DNA of 60,206 nt from Pseudomonas syringae (GTDB lineage Bacteria; Pseudomonadota; Gammaproteobacteria; Pseudomonadales; Pseudomonadaceae). Of the stretch, positions 44,733 through 54,644 are shown piece by piece. Numbering within the stretch: position 1 is the stretch's first letter; the number at the start of each line of letters is the position of its first letter. The notes below the pieces were generated by a model. The model ran no database searches and had not been told where the DNA came from. It was given only the letters and a program-made list of their open reading frames with translations. Made by a program: the position numbers and the translations under genes. The stretch is from contig NZ_WKCB01000029.1 in the NCBI RefSeq assembly GCF_021606685.1, positions 1 through 60,206 of the forward strand. Direction: 5' to 3'.

Positions 44733-45599
44733 TTACTGAGCAGCGGCCTCGCGAACGAAGTCTGCATAGGTGCGCAGTGGATGCCCGATGATGGCCTCTA
44801 ACCGAGCCACTGTTCCGTCAGCGGCCTGCATGCCGAACGCCTGGATACCCGCCATCATCAGGCGCATGTCGTACGCCAACCAGCCTGGACCGTACCCAGC
44901 CAATTGACCTTCGAAGGCCACCACGTCATCACCCCCGTAAGCGATCTCGCGCCCCAGGGCCGCACTCCAGGTTTTTGCCACGGACGCGCCCGTCAGTGCT
45001 TGCGGCCCCACCAATTCCAGCGTTACGCGGTCAAGCGCCGAAGAGGCTTTGTCGCGTCGCAGCAGCTCTGCCACGGCGACATCGGCAATGTCGCGCGCAT
45101 CGATCATTGACACGCCGGCCGCGCCAATCGGCATCGGGTACACCGCGTAGTTCTGGATCGTCTGCTGAACCATCAGGTCGTTTTGCATGAAATAAGCCGG
45201 ACGCAAAATGGTCGCGGGGATGTCGAGGCTTTCGATCATGCGTTCAACCGTATGCTTACCGGTGAAGTGCGGCACATTGGTGAATTTGTCAGCGTGGATC
45301 ACCGACAGATAGACAATGCGCTCAATGCCCGCTTCGTGAGCGAGGTTCAGCGTGATCAGCGCCTGCGTCACCTCATCAGGCGTCACGGCGTTGAGCAGGA
45401 ACAGCGTGCGCACCGAAGACAGCGCGACGCGCATCGATGCGACATCGGTGAGGTCGCCAACCACCTCGGTGACACCGGCTGCGAATTCGCGCTTACCCGC
45501 TTGGCGGACAAGCGCTTTAACCTCGGCGCCGGCTTGCGCCAGGCCTTGAGTGATGAGTGAACCAATGGTGCCCGTGGCGCCAATAACGAGAATGCTCAT
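44733..45599 (-). CDS. NmrA-type NAD(P)-binding SDR protein
   Basis: Protein of 288 residues with an N-terminal Rossmann motif GATGTIGSLITQGLA and the NmrA/YtfG-like pattern (FTGKHTVERMIESLDIPATILRPAYFMQN) in place of a classical YxxxK site. Such proteins are NADPH-quinone reductases or redox sensors. The ATG at 45599 has AGGAG upstream. It is downstream of a quinone-oxidoreductase-like gene with a 34-base gap, so they form an operon. Confidence 0.85.
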   Translation of the reverse strand: MSILVIGATGTIGSLITQGLAQAGAEVKALVRQAGKREFAAGVTEVVGDLTDVASMRVALSSVRTLFLLNAVTPDEVTQALITLNLAHEAGIERIVYLSVIHADKFTNVPHFTGKHTVERMIESLDIPATILRPAYFMQNDLMVQQTIQNYAVYPMPIGAAGVSMIDARDIADVAVAELLRRDKASSALDRVTLELVGPQALTGASVAKTWSAALGREIAYGGDDVVAFEGQLAGYGPGWLAYDMRLMMAGIQAFGMQAADGTVARLEAIIGHPLRTYADFVREAAAQ

Positions 45600-45633
45600 G
45601 GTTGAATCTCCTGCAACGGATAGTGGGTATGAA

Positions 45634-46569
45634 TTAACGAGAGAAGTCCGCCACGACTTTGCCGGTGCCTGAAGCGCTTCGATTACCTTCGATGGCCGCC
45701 GGGATATCATTGAAGCCAACGACCTTGCCGATCCTGGACTGCAGCGCGCCGCTGGCGACTTCCTGGGCCAGCGTCTCCAGCAATACAGGGTCAGGCTTGT
45801 TCATGAACCAGAGGCCTCGACGATTGGCTGGCGTGCGCGCCAGGATGTCGGGAGATGAGGTGCCAACGATCACGCCGTTTTCCGCCAACACCTGCCACGA
45901 GCGATCCAACACCTCGCCCCCGACGTAGTCGAGCACCAAATCAATGTCTTGGACGATGTCCTCGAAACGCTGGGTTCGGTAGTCAATCACGTGGTCCGCG
46001 CCTTGGCTGCGTACGTAATCCAGGTCAGCGGTGCCTGCCGTCGCGAAGACTTCGGCGGCGGCCCGCTTGGCGTATTGCACGGCAAAGGCGCCCAACGCAC
46101 CCGCCGCGCCGTGAATGAGGATTCGCTGGCCTGGGTAAACCGGCCCTGCGTGATGAAGGCTATTCCAGGCGGCTACGGCGGCGACGGGAATCGCGGCAGC
46201 CTGGATATCCTCGAGGTGTTCTGGCGTCAGCGACAGACTCGCTTCACTAACGGTCACGAATTCGGCGTACGCGCCCAGTCCACCTATCGCGCCCATGACC
46301 CGATCGCCAACACGCAACCGAGTGGCGCCGGGGCCGACCGCCTCGACCACGCCCGCCATTTCGGCACCGAGGACGATGGGCAGTGGCAGCGCGAAAGCAT
46401 TTCGCACATGGCCTTCACGCACCTTCCAATCTATGCCGTTCACGCCGGCGGCTCGAACGCGAACCAGCACCTGGCCTTGTTCGGGTTGATGCTTTTCGAC
46501 CTCGCCCACGCGCGCGGCGTCAGCGCCGCCATAGGCCCGGATCAGTACAGCGCGTTGCAGAGTGCTCAT
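45634..46569 (-). CDS. NADP-dependent quinone oxidoreductase-like MDR protein
   Basis: Medium-chain reductase of 311 residues without zinc ligands: RAYGGADAARVGEVEKHQPE, substrate-domain GVNGIDWKVREG, nucleotide motif HGAAGALGAFAVQYAKR. Zeta-crystallin-type enzymes reduce quinones or enones with NADPH. The start at 46569 is chosen because the upstream frame overlaps the divergent LysR gene. Divergent from, and likely controlled by, that LysR. Confidence 0.87.
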   Translation of the reverse strand: MSTLQRAVLIRAYGGADAARVGEVEKHQPEQGQVLVRVRAAGVNGIDWKVREGHVRNAFALPLPIVLGAEMAGVVEAVGPGATRLRVGDRVMGAIGGLGAYAEFVTVSEASLSLTPEHLEDIQAAAIPVAAVAAWNSLHHAGPVYPGQRILIHGAAGALGAFAVQYAKRAAAEVFATAGTADLDYVRSQGADHVIDYRTQRFEDIVQDIDLVLDYVGGEVLDRSWQVLAENGVIVGTSSPDILARTPANRRGLWFMNKPDPVLLETLAQEVASGALQSRIGKVVGFNDIPAAIEGNRSASGTGKVVADFSR

Positions 46570-46671
46570 GGCAGTTGCTCGTCTTGAGTGGCGATGACGA
46601 GAAGATAATCTGTTGCGAAGGTAAATCAGAGACACCAAAATACAGACACTTCGTTTCAATAATGGAACACC

Positions 46672-47547
46672 ATGAACGTTAACGCGCTGATCGATTTCAT
46701 ACTCGTCGCGACCAATGAGGGCCTGGGGAAGGCAAGCCGTGCGAGCGGTATCTCCAAGGCCACCTTGTCGCGCCGGATCGCCGACCTGGAGGAACAACTG
46801 GGCGTGAGGCTGATCGAGCGCAGCGCTCGCGGCTTGAAGCTCACCCAAGCCGGCGAAAGCCTGATGGCTCGAACAGAAGGCCCCTTGAGCGAGGTGGCCG
46901 AAGCCATGACGGCCGCACGTGAGGGCTTATCGACACCGCGCGGACGCTTGCGTGTGGCCGCCCCTGTGTTGTTCTCCCAGCTTGCGATGGGCCGCATTGG
47001 CGCCGAATTCTGTCGCGCCAACCCGGAGGTAGAAATCGAAGTCGTGGCGGAGGATCGCCTGGTTGACCTCGTCGAGGAACACTATGACGTCGCCATTCGG
47101 ATCAACCCGAACCCAGACAGCCGCCTGGTCGGCCGCTGCTTCGCCAAGGACAGGCTGGTCGTGGTGGCGGCACCTCAAGTCCCCAGGCCCATGCCCGGCG
47201 CGATCAGGCCCGTGCCCAGCATCGTCACAACGAGTTTCCAGCCCACCCACTGGAGTCTCGATGACGGGCAACTGGTCCTGGAGCCGATCCCCACGCTGCG
47301 CTTCTCTTCATTGCTGATGGTTCGCGATGCGGCCATCGCAGGCGGTGGGGCGGCCTTGATCCCACAGTCCATCGCATGGAATCAGCTTGCGCGTGGCGAG
47401 CTGGTCCAGTGGGGCACCGTATCGGGTGTAGAACCGGCGCTTTGGGTCTTGCACACATCCAGGCGCCTAACCGCCCCGAAAGTTCGCGCATTCGTCGACT
47501 TCATCTGCGCCAAGTACCCAGACATGTCGCTGGTCTTGAAGGGCTAG
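46672..47547 (+). CDS. LysR family transcriptional regulator
   Basis: Regulator of 291 residues; HTH at about 15-55 (GLGKASRASGISKATLSRRIADLEEQLGVRLIERS). The effector domain follows (GRLRVAAPVLFSQLAM). It is divergent from the MDR/SDR operon across 102 bases, the common arrangement for a quinone-responsive LysR of the NADPH-quinone reductase type. Effector unknown. Confidence 0.88.
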   Translation: MNVNALIDFILVATNEGLGKASRASGISKATLSRRIADLEEQLGVRLIERSARGLKLTQAGESLMARTEGPLSEVAEAMTAAREGLSTPRGRLRVAAPVLFSQLAMGRIGAEFCRANPEVEIEVVAEDRLVDLVEEHYDVAIRINPNPDSRLVGRCFAKDRLVVVAAPQVPRPMPGAIRPVPSIVTTSFQPTHWSLDDGQLVLEPIPTLRFSSLLMVRDAAIAGGGAALIPQSIAWNQLARGELVQWGTVSGVEPALWVLHTSRRLTAPKVRAFVDFICAKYPDMSLVLKG

Positions 47548-47561
47548 AAGCTCACGCCCTG

Positions 47562-47711
47562 ATGGGTTTTGGCATTCGCTCAGCGCGGTGGTTGTGCGAA
47601 GAGCCCCATTTGAACCTGGCGTATCGTTGGTGGTGCCGGTTGAGCCTTGAAGAGCAAGTCCAAATGACCGTCTCACCAATTCTCCAAGGCCATGGTTGCC
47701 TTCCTCGTTAA
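47562..47711 (+). pseudogene. Decayed IS5-family transposase fragment
   Basis: The frame MGFGIRSARWLCEEPHLNL then AYRWWCRLSLEEQV closely follows the N-terminal region of DUF772-type IS5-group transposases (GIRSERRLCEEVHLNLAYRWFCRL is the pattern I remember). After that, the next frame reads HQFSKAMVAF, matching the family's HSTFSKNRHGRF with a +1 shift and a stop. Only about 50 codons remain, without terminal repeats. Confidence 0.65.
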
Positions 47712-47751
47712 CCGGTAGCATCACCGCTCAAACGTTGAAGGAAATGAGCTC

Positions 47752-49200
47752 ATGTTAACCGTGCAGGACCTGATGAATGTCGAGCTGTTGAAGCTACAGG
47801 CGGTCGCAGGCGAAGGTGCTACGAGTCGACTGATCACATGGGCTCATGCCGTCGATTTGCCGGACCCTTGGCGGTGGATTTCTCCTGGTGACCTCGTCAT
47901 GACAACCGGGGTGGGCATTCCTCGTGCAGCGCAGGATCAAGTTGTATGGCTGGAGCAACTGGTACAAAGCAACGCCAGCGCGTTAGTGGTTGCGCCCCGC
48001 CCCGACGCACCGCCCCTGTCAGATCAGATGCTCAAAGCGGCGAACGACCTGCTGTTTCCGATCCTGCGCGCCAGCTTTGAGCTTGAGTTTGTCAAACTGT
48101 CCCATTACGTCATTGAAAGCGTATTGAACGCCCAGCGCGAACGTTTCAACGCCAGTGAGCGCCTGTTCCAGACCTATGCGGACGCACTGCACAAGTCACC
48201 CGATATGTCTGGTCGCTTATCCATCCTTGGCCAAACGCTAAAGTTGGATCTGGCCATCGAGGACGCAGTCAGCGGGATAAAGATCGTCGAAACGGCCGCT
48301 TCTCTACAGCCGCGCAACGAACACATCGAGCGGATAGCAATTGGGGGGCGCACTCGCGCTAACTTGGTCATGATCCGTAGAGCCGAGAGAACAATGGATG
48401 ACTCCATTCTCGTGCGCTCGCTTGTGGGCCTGCTGGGCGTCGAGCTGGAACGGTTGATGATCCACCGCGACCAGCAGCGGGAGGAAGGCGCGGCACTGCT
48501 GCGTAGCCTGATGGACAGTGAAATGCAGTTTACCCTGGCGCGTCCGATTCTGGAGCGACGCGCGCTCAATGGCACGCTGGTGAGCCTGGCAATTTGCGCA
48601 GGCCAAAGAAGCCCGTGGGGTGTCGACGAGATACACCATTCACCTGCCCTACACGCAACACCTCTTCTGTTCCTGGAGGACAAAGAACTGCTGTTGGCGA
48701 TCAGCCCGGACGACAGTACGACGTTCGACGCCCTTCGTGCCAATCTTGGAGACGGCACAGTGATCGGTGTAAGCAGGCCGATCACGTCAGCGACGGGCGT
48801 TCGTGAAAGCGTCAGACAGGCGCGGCTGGCGCTGATTCAGGCCAGAGAACTCGGCTCTGGCCTATTGCGCTATGGTGAAGTCGAAACCGGGCTGATCATG
48901 GCGCCCAAGTCGCTGTCTGAGGCCAGGGCTCTTGTGGGGCGTTATCTCGGCCCCTTGATAGAGCACGACCGTGCGAATGGCACTGCGCTTTTAACGACGC
49001 TGATTACGTTCCTCGAAAACGATGGCAATTGGAAAAGCTCGGCGTTCGATCTGGGTATTCATCGCCAGACACTGGTTTACCGACTCAAGTCGGTAGAGCA
49101 ATTGACGGGATTCAAGCCCACCACCACTCACGGCATTGCCAGGTTCTGGATTGCGATCCAGGCGGGTAAAAACACCGAATTGCTCGATATTCACCCGTGA
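47752..49200 (+). CDS. PucR family transcriptional regulator
   Basis: Regulator of 482 residues. An N-terminal PucR domain (LTVQDLMNVELLKLQAVAGEGATSR..., WISPGDLVMTTG) is followed by a GGDEF-like middle region (about 250-370) and a C-terminal HTH_30 (LITFLENDGNWKSSAFDLGIHRQTLVYRLKSVEQLTG). PucR-type proteins control catabolism of purines, amines or amino acids. It faces the permease/FAD oxidoreductase/cupin operon, which is a plausible target. Confidence 0.85.
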   Translation: MLTVQDLMNVELLKLQAVAGEGATSRLITWAHAVDLPDPWRWISPGDLVMTTGVGIPRAAQDQVVWLEQLVQSNASALVVAPRPDAPPLSDQMLKAANDLLFPILRASFELEFVKLSHYVIESVLNAQRERFNASERLFQTYADALHKSPDMSGRLSILGQTLKLDLAIEDAVSGIKIVETAASLQPRNEHIERIAIGGRTRANLVMIRRAERTMDDSILVRSLVGLLGVELERLMIHRDQQREEGAALLRSLMDSEMQFTLARPILERRALNGTLVSLAICAGQRSPWGVDEIHHSPALHATPLLFLEDKELLLAISPDDSTTFDALRANLGDGTVIGVSRPITSATGVRESVRQARLALIQARELGSGLLRYGEVETGLIMAPKSLSEARALVGRYLGPLIEHDRANGTALLTTLITFLENDGNWKSSAFDLGIHRQTLVYRLKSVEQLTGFKPTTTHGIARFWIAIQAGKNTELLDIHP

Positions 49201-49307
49201 ATGCAAACGACCCCGCAGCGTGCTAAGGGGCCGTTCATGTGAGGTATCAATCCACTCAATCAGCGGTTGATACGGCCAAGGTAATGCACAGGCCTGGGTG
49301 TGAGCGT

Positions 49308-49658
49308 TCAGTAAATGGCGTACACCTTCCTGACCTTCTTGATCACATCCCATCGGCCACTCCAGCCCGGCGGGAGAATGATCAGGTCACCGCTCGTGAC
49401 CTCCACAACGCGGCCGCTGGCCTCATCAGTCAATAACGCCACGCCCGATATAATGTAGGTGAACTCCGTATCCGGCCGATTGCTCACCGGCCAGCCGCCC
49501 GGCTCGCATTCCCAAACCCCGAGATTACCAGACGCCTCACGCGCAACTTGCTGGGTAGCTATTTGCGGATCGCCCTGGTCTGCTCCGGCACGCTGCCCTC
49601 CGGGGTTCAGCGGCAAGGATTGAAGGTCGGTGGATTTGATAATGGTAAATGAAGTCAC
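49308..49658 (-). CDS. Cupin domain protein (DUF861 type)
   Basis: Protein of 116 residues with the small cupin_3 pattern: GVWECEPGGWPVSNRPDTEFTYIISG and VTSGDLIILPPGWSGRWDV. It resembles the small cupins that accompany amine-oxidising FAD enzymes in Pseudomonas. No signal peptide. It is 12 bases downstream of the FAD oxidoreductase, the last gene of a three-gene operon. Confidence 0.83.
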   Translation of the reverse strand: MTSFTIIKSTDLQSLPLNPGGQRAGADQGDPQIATQQVAREASGNLGVWECEPGGWPVSNRPDTEFTYIISGVALLTDEASGRVVEVTSGDLIILPPGWSGRWDVIKKVRKVYAIY

Positions 49659-49670
49659 GTGTATCTCCTG

Positions 49671-51053
49671 TTAATGCGCACCGGTCAATTTTTCCAGCAA
49701 CTTCGCAGTGCAAGATGGGCGATGGGTGATGCGTTCTTCGATATCGCTGAGTGAAGCCGCAGCAAGCCCGCTGTTCACTCCGAGCCAGCGCAAGGGCTCT
49801 GGCTCCCAGGCTGGGGAGCGATGGTTGACCAGCGCCAGCGTATTGATCTGCTCGTCCCGGCCAAGAATAAGGTTGCGCAAAATGCGCCCGGCCAAGTTAC
49901 TCGTGGCGACACCATCGCCCACATAGTTACCGGCCCAGGCCAAGCGTTTTTGCCGATCAATACTCACCGTGGGGCACCAGTCACGCGACACCCCGAGGGC
50001 GCCACCCCAGCGATGCGTAATGTGCGCATCAGCAAGGTCGGGAAAGAACTCCAGCATTGCGGCATGGATCTTGGAATGAACCTTATCCACCAGATCCGCA
50101 TCGCCAGACATCTGCGAACCCCAGTGGTACGGCGCGCCCCGACCACCAAATACCAGGCGCCCCTCTGCCGTGACCTGCCCATACACCCTGAGATGGCGCA
50201 TGTCGTTGAATGCCATGCGATGGTCAAGATTGAGTTTGCCGAGTAACTCACGGGGCAGCGGCTCAGTGGCCAGTACCAGCGAATACAGCGGGATAACAAA
50301 GCGCGAGTAACCGGGTTGCTGCGACGTAAACGCCTCTGTCGCACGCACAGTGAAGCCCGCCTTGACCGATCCTTGCGCCGTACGAACCTCGCCTGGGGTG
50401 AGCTGCGTTACCGCAGAGTGCTCATAGATCCTGGCCCCCATTTGCTCGACGAGCTTAGCCAGGCCGCGCACCAGCTTGCCAGGATGGATGAGCGCGCAGT
50501 GCTCGGTATAAAGACCACCTAAGGTGCCTTGGGCACCGACCTTGGCAAGCGCTTGCGCACTGTCGAGAACACGCCATTGGTGTGGCAGCCCGAAGCGCGC
50601 AGAGGCGTCCACTGCTGCCTTGGCGCGGGCCATCTGCGGGGCGCTGCGGGCCAGCGAAAGGAAACCTTGCTTCGAATAATCTGCATCCACGTTTTCGTGG
50701 GACAGAACACGGCCGATCTCATCGACCGTATTGTTCATCGCTGCCTGCAAATCGAGTGCGGCAGAGTGGGAATACAACTCGGCTACACGGGAAAGCGAGA
50801 TCGGGAAAATCGCCGAAGCCCAGCCGCCATTTCGCCCGGACGCGCCGAACCCCACATGGTGTTTGTCAAGCAATACCACCTGAAGGGACGGATCACTCTT
50901 GAGCAAATAGTAGGCCGTCCATAGCCCTGTGTATCCAGCGCCAACGATAACCACATCGGCTTGCACCGAGCCTTCCAGGCGCTCACGGGACGGCCCCGAC
51001 GCAAACCACAGCGGCTGGTTGGGTAATTGATTCAACTCTAGTTTTTCCGGCAT
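49671..51053 (-). CDS. FAD-dependent amine/amino acid oxidoreductase (DAO family)
   Basis: Enzyme of 460 residues with the N-terminal FAD motif VVIVGAGYTGLWTAYYLLK and the DAO-fold feature GFGASGRNGGWAS typical of PuuB/OrdL-like gamma-glutamylputrescine oxidases. The C-terminal WAGNYVGDGVATSNLAGR binds FAD. The ATG at 51053 is preferred over a GTG at 51083 (GGAAG upstream). Between a permease and a cupin, it probably oxidises the imported amine or amino acid. Confidence 0.85.
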   Translation of the reverse strand: MPEKLELNQLPNQPLWFASGPSRERLEGSVQADVVIVGAGYTGLWTAYYLLKSDPSLQVVLLDKHHVGFGASGRNGGWASAIFPISLSRVAELYSHSAALDLQAAMNNTVDEIGRVLSHENVDADYSKQGFLSLARSAPQMARAKAAVDASARFGLPHQWRVLDSAQALAKVGAQGTLGGLYTEHCALIHPGKLVRGLAKLVEQMGARIYEHSAVTQLTPGEVRTAQGSVKAGFTVRATEAFTSQQPGYSRFVIPLYSLVLATEPLPRELLGKLNLDHRMAFNDMRHLRVYGQVTAEGRLVFGGRGAPYHWGSQMSGDADLVDKVHSKIHAAMLEFFPDLADAHITHRWGGALGVSRDWCPTVSIDRQKRLAWAGNYVGDGVATSNLAGRILRNLILGRDEQINTLALVNHRSPAWEPEPLRWLGVNSGLAAASLSDIEERITHRPSCTAKLLEKLTGAH

Positions 51054-51112
51054 GTTATTGGCTTCCCACTGACGACCCTGCACAGGGCTTATGTCCGATA
51101 CGGCTTGGCGTG

Positions 51113-52513
51113 CTAAGTGCTGCTTGCTGGCCGCGGTTTGAGTTCAGTGCTGCTCTGGCGAGCTCGTGTCCACCGTAGAACGGCGTATGAGAGGGCAATC
51201 ACGAAGATGGCGATCACACATTGAAGGAGGCTTACCCGCATCGAGGCGTCGAATGCCATGCTCACCAACACCGCAATAATTGACGCGGTAACCAGCAGGG
51301 GCAGCCAGGGGTGAGCCCACATGGCGAACTTCAAAGAGCCCTCATCCAGCCACTTCTGGCGAAGCTTGAGTTGCGACAGACAGATCATCAGGTAGACAAA
51401 AAGGAACACAGTGCCGGACGAATTGATGAGGAACTGAAACACGGTATCCGGCCAGATCGCCGCAATAACCACGCACCCGTACCCCACCAGTGTCGAGGCG
51501 ATCACGCCACGCACCGGTACGCCATTGCGGCTCACTGCCGCCATCCAGCGAGGTGCCTCGTCGTTGGAAGCCAGTACGAATAACAATCGCGACGAGGTGT
51601 AGAGGCCCGCATTCAATACCGAGAGCACGGCCACCAGAATGACCACCGTCAACAGCGTACCGGCGCCTGGAATACCGATGTGTTCCAGCGTGGTCACGAA
51701 CGGCGATTTACCAGGAACGATGTCGGTCCAAGGCTGCGCCACCACGATAAAAAAGGTCGCCAGCACAAAGAACACCAAAATTCGAACCATCACCGTGTTA
51801 ACGGCCTTGCGGATATTGCGTGACGGGTCTTCGGACTCCGCAGCAGCAAGCGTGGCCACTTCTACGCCGGTCATCGAGAAAATCACCACCACTACACCGG
51901 TGAATAGCGATGAAACACCATGCGGCAAAAACCCTCCATGCTCGGTCAGGTTGCTCAAGCGTGCCGTCGACCCTGGCCAGAGGTTGAAGACGTAGACACC
52001 CACTACGATCAGAAAGACGACGATGGCCGCGACCTTGATACCCGCGAACCAGTACTCGGCTTCTCCAAATGAATGCACCGACATCAGGTTCAGCAGGGTC
52101 ATGCTTATCATCAACCCCAGCGCAATCACCCAGACAGGAATATCCGGTAGCCAGCCATTGATAATTTGCCCACCGACTACCGCCTCGAAACCCACCACAA
52201 TTACCCAGAAATACCAGTACAGCCATCCCATCATATACCCCGCAGGACGCCCAAAAGCCATGCGGGCGTAATCCACGAAAGAACCTTTGGAAGGATGTGC
52301 AGAAGCCATTTCACCGAGCATGCGCATCACCAAGGCGACGATAAGCCCGGTCATTGCGTAGGTGATGAAGGCACCCGGCCCGGTGGAAGCGATTACAGCG
52401 CTGGAGCCTACGAATAGCCCAGCGCCGATGACTCCGCCCAGTGCCAACATGCTGATATGTCGCGTCTTGAGTGAACGTTTCAAACGCGGGTCGTGTTCGG
52501 TCTGAATAGGCAT
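51113..52513 (-). CDS. Amino acid permease (APC family, GabP-like)
   Basis: Inner-membrane transporter of 466 residues with twelve predicted helices; LKTRHISMLALGGVIGAGLFVGS is the amino acid-polyamine-organocation N-terminal signature. Likely imports the substrate of the FAD oxidoreductase downstream (59-base gap). Specificity cannot be set from sequence; GABA-type and polyamine-derived substrates fit the context. Confidence 0.88.
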   Translation of the reverse strand: MPIQTEHDPRLKRSLKTRHISMLALGGVIGAGLFVGSSAVIASTGPGAFITYAMTGLIVALVMRMLGEMASAHPSKGSFVDYARMAFGRPAGYMMGWLYWYFWVIVVGFEAVVGGQIINGWLPDIPVWVIALGLMISMTLLNLMSVHSFGEAEYWFAGIKVAAIVVFLIVVGVYVFNLWPGSTARLSNLTEHGGFLPHGVSSLFTGVVVVIFSMTGVEVATLAAAESEDPSRNIRKAVNTVMVRILVFFVLATFFIVVAQPWTDIVPGKSPFVTTLEHIGIPGAGTLLTVVILVAVLSVLNAGLYTSSRLLFVLASNDEAPRWMAAVSRNGVPVRGVIASTLVGYGCVVIAAIWPDTVFQFLINSSGTVFLFVYLMICLSQLKLRQKWLDEGSLKFAMWAHPWLPLLVTASIIAVLVSMAFDASMRVSLLQCVIAIFVIALSYAVLRWTRARQSSTELKPRPASST

Positions 52514-53959
<1,446 letters not shown>

Positions 53960-53969
53960 GGGAGGCGGT

Positions 53970-54557
53970 ATGAACGACCCCGATTCGCTGCGCCGCACAG
54001 TAGTTTTCGCATTGGCCAGCTCACCGCTTCTGGCACTGGGCAGCACGCAAGCCCGTGAAGAACAAGCACCATCCGGTTCTCGCAGCCTGGTGGCGTACTT
54101 CTCCCGGTCGGGCAATACCCGCGTCGTGGCCGGGCTTATCCAGCGCGGCGTGGGCGCGGACATATTCGAAATCCGCCCTGCCGCCCCCTACCCCCACGAC
54201 TACCTGCAAACCGTGGAACAGGCGCGCCAGGAGCGCGACAGCGGCTTCGAGCCGGTATTGGAGAGCCGGGTTCACAACCTGGACGCGTACGACACCGTGT
54301 TCCTCGGTTTTCCCATCTGGGGTGAAACCCTGCCGCCAGTGGTGCGCGCTTTTCTTTCAGCCCATGACCTGAGCGGCAAAACCATCATTCCCTTCACCAC
54401 CCATGGCGGCTATGGCTTGGGCAGCAGCCGTGCTGTGCTCCACGCTCATGCGCCCCAGGCCAAGGTGCTCGAGGGGTTCGTCATGGAGGGCGAGCAAGAG
54501 CGCAGAACCATGGAGACCGTCAACGCCTGGCTAAGCGACAGCCACTTCAAACCTTAA
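53970..54557 (+). CDS. Exported flavodoxin-like protein
   Basis: Protein of 195 residues. An N-terminal hydrophobic segment with arginines (RRTVVFALASSPLLALGSTQA) looks like a Sec or Tat signal, followed by a flavodoxin domain with the FMN-phosphate loop YFSRSGNTR and FLGFPIWGETLP. GGAGG lies upstream, ten bases after the previous gene. An exported flavodoxin is unusual because FMN must be loaded before or after export. Confidence 0.83.
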   Translation: MNDPDSLRRTVVFALASSPLLALGSTQAREEQAPSGSRSLVAYFSRSGNTRVVAGLIQRGVGADIFEIRPAAPYPHDYLQTVEQARQERDSGFEPVLESRVHNLDAYDTVFLGFPIWGETLPPVVRAFLSAHDLSGKTIIPFTTHGGYGLGSSRAVLHAHAPQAKVLEGFVMEGEQERRTMETVNAWLSDSHFKP

Positions 54558-54593
54558 CCACCGCATCGCCCGGTTTGCGCCGAGGACACAGCA

Positions 54594-54644
54594 ATGAAAA
54601 CCCGCATCTCGGGCAACGGCCTGGGCCAGGAGTTACACCTATGA
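54594..54644 (+). other. 16-codon ORF coupled to the cupin-CMD gene
   Basis: An ATG with GAGGA upstream encodes MKTRISGNGLGQELHL and stops as ATGA over the next start. The peptide resembles the first residues of an aldo/keto reductase, so it may be a deletion scar now serving as a coupling leader. Confidence 0.4.
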
